From positions 107,140-171,139 of the forward strand of contig AZLU01000049.1 of the NCBI GenBank assembly GCA_002224055.1: a stretch of DNA of 64,000 nt, in the 5' to 3' direction. Both the position numbers and the translations under genes were made by a program. The first letter of the stretch is position 1; the number at the start of each line of letters is the position of its first letter. The notes beneath the pieces were generated by a model. The model had not been told where the DNA came from. It was given only the letters and a program-made list of their open reading frames with translations, and made no database searches. Positions 60,987 through 64,000 of the stretch are shown here, piece after piece. This DNA is from Pezizomycotina sp. ARF18. Taxonomy: Eukaryota > Ascomycota.

Positions 60987-62972
60987 TTAATTGCCAGCTC
61001 TTTGGTAAGCAGCCTGAATGTCATCCTTATACTTATCATTCAGCGCCTTCCTGTTCAATTTCATGGCAGCCGTAACGAGACCCTATTTATCACCAATACA
61101 TGTTAGCTACGTATTTCTTCTCCCAATTGCTAGATGTGAACTTAAATGGATGGGTTTACGTACGTTCTGTGGTGTCCACTCTTCTGGCGAGATGACAACA
61201 CATCGAGCAATTCAAATCCAACGAGCCCGCCGGTACGGCCAGTGGCAAGCATATCCTTCAAAACTAGGGACTGTATCTTGCTGTTGTGCGCAATTTCGTC
61301 GAGTTCGCCATCGATGCCTTGTCTTCGCAAGCTTCTTTATGTTCGCCTCCATTGGGAATATTATAGCGACTGGCTTGCTGTGCTGGGACTCGGCATGGAC
61401 GCAAATGTTGCTTACCAGGCTGCACGAGCGGTAGACGGACTCGAGCTTCCCAAAGCGATATACTCTCCAGTAAGCGTCTTCACGAGGTTCTTCTTCCTGT
61501 CGATAATCTTCAAGTGGCCATTCTTGGTCCCACTCGCCGATATCACCGTCTTGAACCAGCCATCCTCCGTCATGGCTTCAGCGGTCTCCTTTTCGTTGTT
61601 GAAATAGCTCCTCGCGACCGGAGCACCGCGGATCCAGATCTCTCCTTGCGGCGGTCATTCTTGCTGTGATACCCGGCGTCGGGGAAATCTACGAGCTTCA
61701 TCTCGACGCAGGCAATCGGTCCACCGACGGTTTCGGTGTCCATTCATAAGGATTCATTACCGTTCCATACTATCGTAAATAATAGATGTTAGCATGACAT
61801 ACACTTAATTGGAAAGGTAGGTAAAACAAGTAATGGAGAGAGCAAAAACGGACCCCCCAAAAAAAAAAAAAAAAAAAAAAAGAATCAAGGGGCGCCTTAC
61901 GCTCCAGTCTCGGTGAGACCATAACCGATGATCATAGGGCAGATTGCCATAGAATGAATGCTGGGTCTCTTGGACAAAGCTCCTCCACCGCTCATACAAA
62001 GCTTGAGTCTGCCGCCAGTGGCATCTTTAATCTTCTTGAACACGATGGCGTCTAGAAGGCCAGCCCCGGGTAATCCGGTGAAAGGCAGAAGCTCTTGGCT
62101 GCATAGCTGCCCAGAAAAGCTTTTGCGAGAGGGCCGGCTGAGACTTGACACGACTTTCGATACCTTTCTTACCGACTCCCATACTTGTGGAACACCAACC
62201 AGGATCGTAGGCTTAAGCTCGCGAATATCGCCAAGGGAGTTACGCATGGATGCGTCCGTCAAGGTTTTAACGGCACCGTAACCCATGGTACCACCGCAGA
62301 AGATCACGGAGTTTTCGAAAACGAACTCAAGAATGTGAGCTAGAGGAAGGTACGTAAGCAGAACATCCTTTTCGCCGACGAGATGTCCGACTTGTTTACT
62401 GACCCGGCAACTATATGAAATATAACGAATTACTGGACTCATTCATCCTTATACCCAATTTCGTTTTCCATCAAATATAGGGAGAGGCGGTGTCTTTCGC
62501 GAGAAATCGAACTTACCACTTCCAATAACATTAGAATGTAACAGCGTAACACCCTTTGGCGTACCGGTGGATCCGGAAGTGTACATGATGCAGCAAAGGT
62601 CCTCCGCGCTGGAGGGATCGGCTCAGAAGGATTCTCCGCACCGAGCTTGACGAGGTCATCGTAACTTATGAGTCGAATCTCGGGGTGTTCACTCCTCATT
62701 TTTTCAAGGTGCTCGACTTTGGCCTCTCCTTCAGCGTCGTTATAGATCACATACCTAACCTCCTTGGCCTCTTTGAGAGGGTTGACAAGGTTAGGGAACA
62801 GGTGCGCATCGATGAGGATTGCTTTGGCTTCGGTCTCTTTGAGAGAATGCGTGAGACCAACCGGTCCTAGCGTGTCATATGCGGTCACAATCGGCATAGA
62901 TTGCGAGCAAGCACCTATGCGACGGGTTCGGTTAGAGTAAAGCTACAGCAAGAAACACGCCTTTGAAATTCG

Positions 62973-63006
<34 letters not shown>

Positions 63007-63487
63007 TGTCCTTAGGGGGAAAAAAAACAACCGGAAAAGAGGAGGAATATGTAGCATACCATGTGCAGTTGAGAGCCATTTCGCGCTGGTCGCAGCAAAG
63101 ATTTGGACCCTGTCTCCGGGCTCCAGGCCGAGAGTTCTCAGGCCGGATCCGATTTTGTGAACCAGTTGCTCATACTCGGCGAAGGTGATAAAGTCGTACC
63201 CGACTTTTCGAAATACATCCACTTCTTGGGAATCTCGGTTTCCTCGCCGTCAACGACCTTTTTGATCATTTTTGTCTCCTCGTGCATTTGGATGAGCTTT
63301 CGCCAGCCATGCATTTTCGCGAGGAGTATTTTTGCGCTCTGGATGTGATGATGTCATAAACGGTATTGACGCCCTCCTCCGGAACCGAAATCAGCCCGTC
63401 TTTGGCGCTGGGGTGTCGACGGGGATTCCTTCGCCTTCCTTTGCCTCGACTCCGGGGCTCAACAGAGTATGGCGCTTTGGCCGTCAT
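60987..63487 (-). CDS. FAA1: Long-chain fatty acyl-CoA synthetase (Faa1/Faa4 type)
   Basis: AMP-forming enzyme that activates long-chain fatty acids with CoA for lipid synthesis, beta-oxidation and protein acylation. The start MTAKAPYSVE at 63487 is followed by AKDGLISVPEEGVNTVYDII and YDFITFAEYEQLVHKIGSGL. After an intron with a T30 run (on the plus strand) comes SMPIVTAYDTLGPVGLTHSL. The P-loop YTSGSTGTPKG lies near 62550-62590. Next are GEKDVLLTYLPLAHILEFVF, ELLPFTGLPGAGLLDAIVFK, RLKLCMSGGGALSK and the adenylation motif IGYGLTETGA (about 61905-61935). The C-terminal exon ends VTAAMKLNRKALNDKYKDDI, QAAYQRAGN at 60987. Introns lie around 61765-61895, 62415-62515 and 62905-63060. One-base slips are frequent (near 63420, 63190, 62610, 62120, 61640 and 61300). 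I cannot decide between Faa1 and Faa4 orthology. Confidence 0.92.
62976..63005. repeat. T30 homopolymer inside an FAA intron
   Basis: A plus-strand T run, so A30 on the sense strand of the minus-strand gene. It lies in the intron between the first and second parts of the acyl-CoA synthetase. A similar run of about 25 A (plus strand) sits in another intron of the same gene at about 61857-61881. Confidence 0.8.
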
Positions 63488-64000
63488 CTGCGGATAGAGC
63501 AAACATTGGGACCGACATTTTTTTGTTTTGTTTTTTGTGTGGGTGGTGGTTGTTCGCCTAGTTAAACGTGGACGAGAGATTCCAAGAGGCGTTTCCTCCT
63601 TTGTATTAATGAACCACTTCAAAGAGAGCAGCAAACCCTTTATATGAAAGAAAGGGAAGAGAGAAAATATTAAACCCGTTCTCTAGTATGCAAAGGCTAA
63701 TCCCCTTGTACGAGAGGCTTTATGGAATACTACAGCGATATAGATAGTAAACAGGAAGATGGAGGTTAGAAAGGAGGAGAGGGTGGAACACGCTTCTGGG
63801 ACGTATATATATAAAAAAAGCGTTGGGGAATGACTGCTCATAGAACTTTGAAAGAAAGGTACGTGTTCTTGTTTGTCGGTCGACTCTTCCCCAGGCGTAC
63901 TAGACCGTTTATTCAGCCAAACCCCCACTAGCACTTCTACTACTATAAACCTCACCAACTCTCTCTTTCCTTATCCACTATACAGCCGAGGAAAATCCAA
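63488..64000. other. Upstream region of the acyl-CoA synthetase
   Basis: Promoter side of the minus-strand gene, to the window edge. It holds a T/G-rich block near 63520-63550 (GTTTTGTTTTTTGTGTGGG). No other gene is seen. Confidence 0.45.

Noticed and set aside
34261-63487. Possible biosynthetic cluster (nitronate monooxygenase, GFA protein, acyl-CoA synthetase)
   Set aside because: The three are far apart, separated by housekeeping genes, with no synthase, transporter or pathway regulator among them.
1-64000. CRISPR-like or anti-phage system
   Set aside because: The DNA is eukaryotic with spliced genes; no regularly spaced repeat array and no defence gene set was seen.

Overview
This is nuclear DNA of a filamentous ascomycete (Pezizomycotina). 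The evidence is short introns with GTAWGT-like donors and CTAAC-type branch points, a trifunctional FOL1, a VIB-1/XprG-type NDT80 factor, a Set3-type PHD+SET protein and a fungal ROT1. I cannot place it more finely. The gene-poor, homopolymer-rich AT spacers would fit Pezizomycetes or a similar early-diverging class, but that is a guess. No tRNA, rRNA, CRISPR or intact mobile element was recognised.

Layout. Sixteen protein genes are supported. 2.2-3.3 kb: trypsin-like protease (+), followed by a cluster of GC hairpins. 4.5-6.6 kb: kinesin, probably kinesin-6 (+). 7.3-8.9 kb: cystathionine beta-lyase (-). 9.8-11.1 kb: conserved fungal single-pass membrane protein of unknown function (+). 12.2-13.4 kb: eIF3g (+). 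13.4-24.1 kb: about 10.8 kb without a recognisable gene. 24.2-26.3 kb: VIB-1-like NDT80/PhoG regulator (+). 28.3-30.9 kb: FOL1 (-). 34.3-36.0 kb: nitronate monooxygenase (+). 36.7-37.8 kb: Cuz1/ZFAND1-like AN1 zinc finger (-). 38.6-40.1 kb: Seh1 nucleoporin (-). 40.8-42.5 kb: Alg7 (+). 43.1-46.9 kb: Mtr10/transportin-SR (-). 48.1-48.7 kb: SmE (+). 49.0-49.9 kb: 5-formyl-THF cyclo-ligase (-). 50.7-51.8 kb: Rot1 (+). 52.0-52.8 kb: GFA/CENP-V-fold enzyme (-). 56.9-59.6 kb: Set3 (+). 61.0-63.5 kb: long-chain acyl-CoA synthetase (-).

The genes are mostly housekeeping and do not form one pathway. Folate and sulfur one-carbon metabolism appear three times (FOL1, FAU1, cystathionine beta-lyase), but scattered. 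Alg7 and Rot1 both serve ER glycoprotein maturation. SmE, Mtr10, Seh1 and eIF3g serve RNA processing, transport and translation.

The dominant signal is technical. Nearly every conserved gene changes frame by single-base gains or losses at points where both flanking frames match the same protein family. Three short tandem duplications (near 22.1, 27.7 and 38.7 kb) have copies that differ mainly by single-base indels. Together these point to a noisy-read assembly with unresolved overlaps rather than mass gene decay. I did not find a convincing undescribed biological system. The best leads are the degenerate SET motif of Set3, the unnamed membrane-protein family, the hairpin clusters and the long leader-like region upstream of vib-1.
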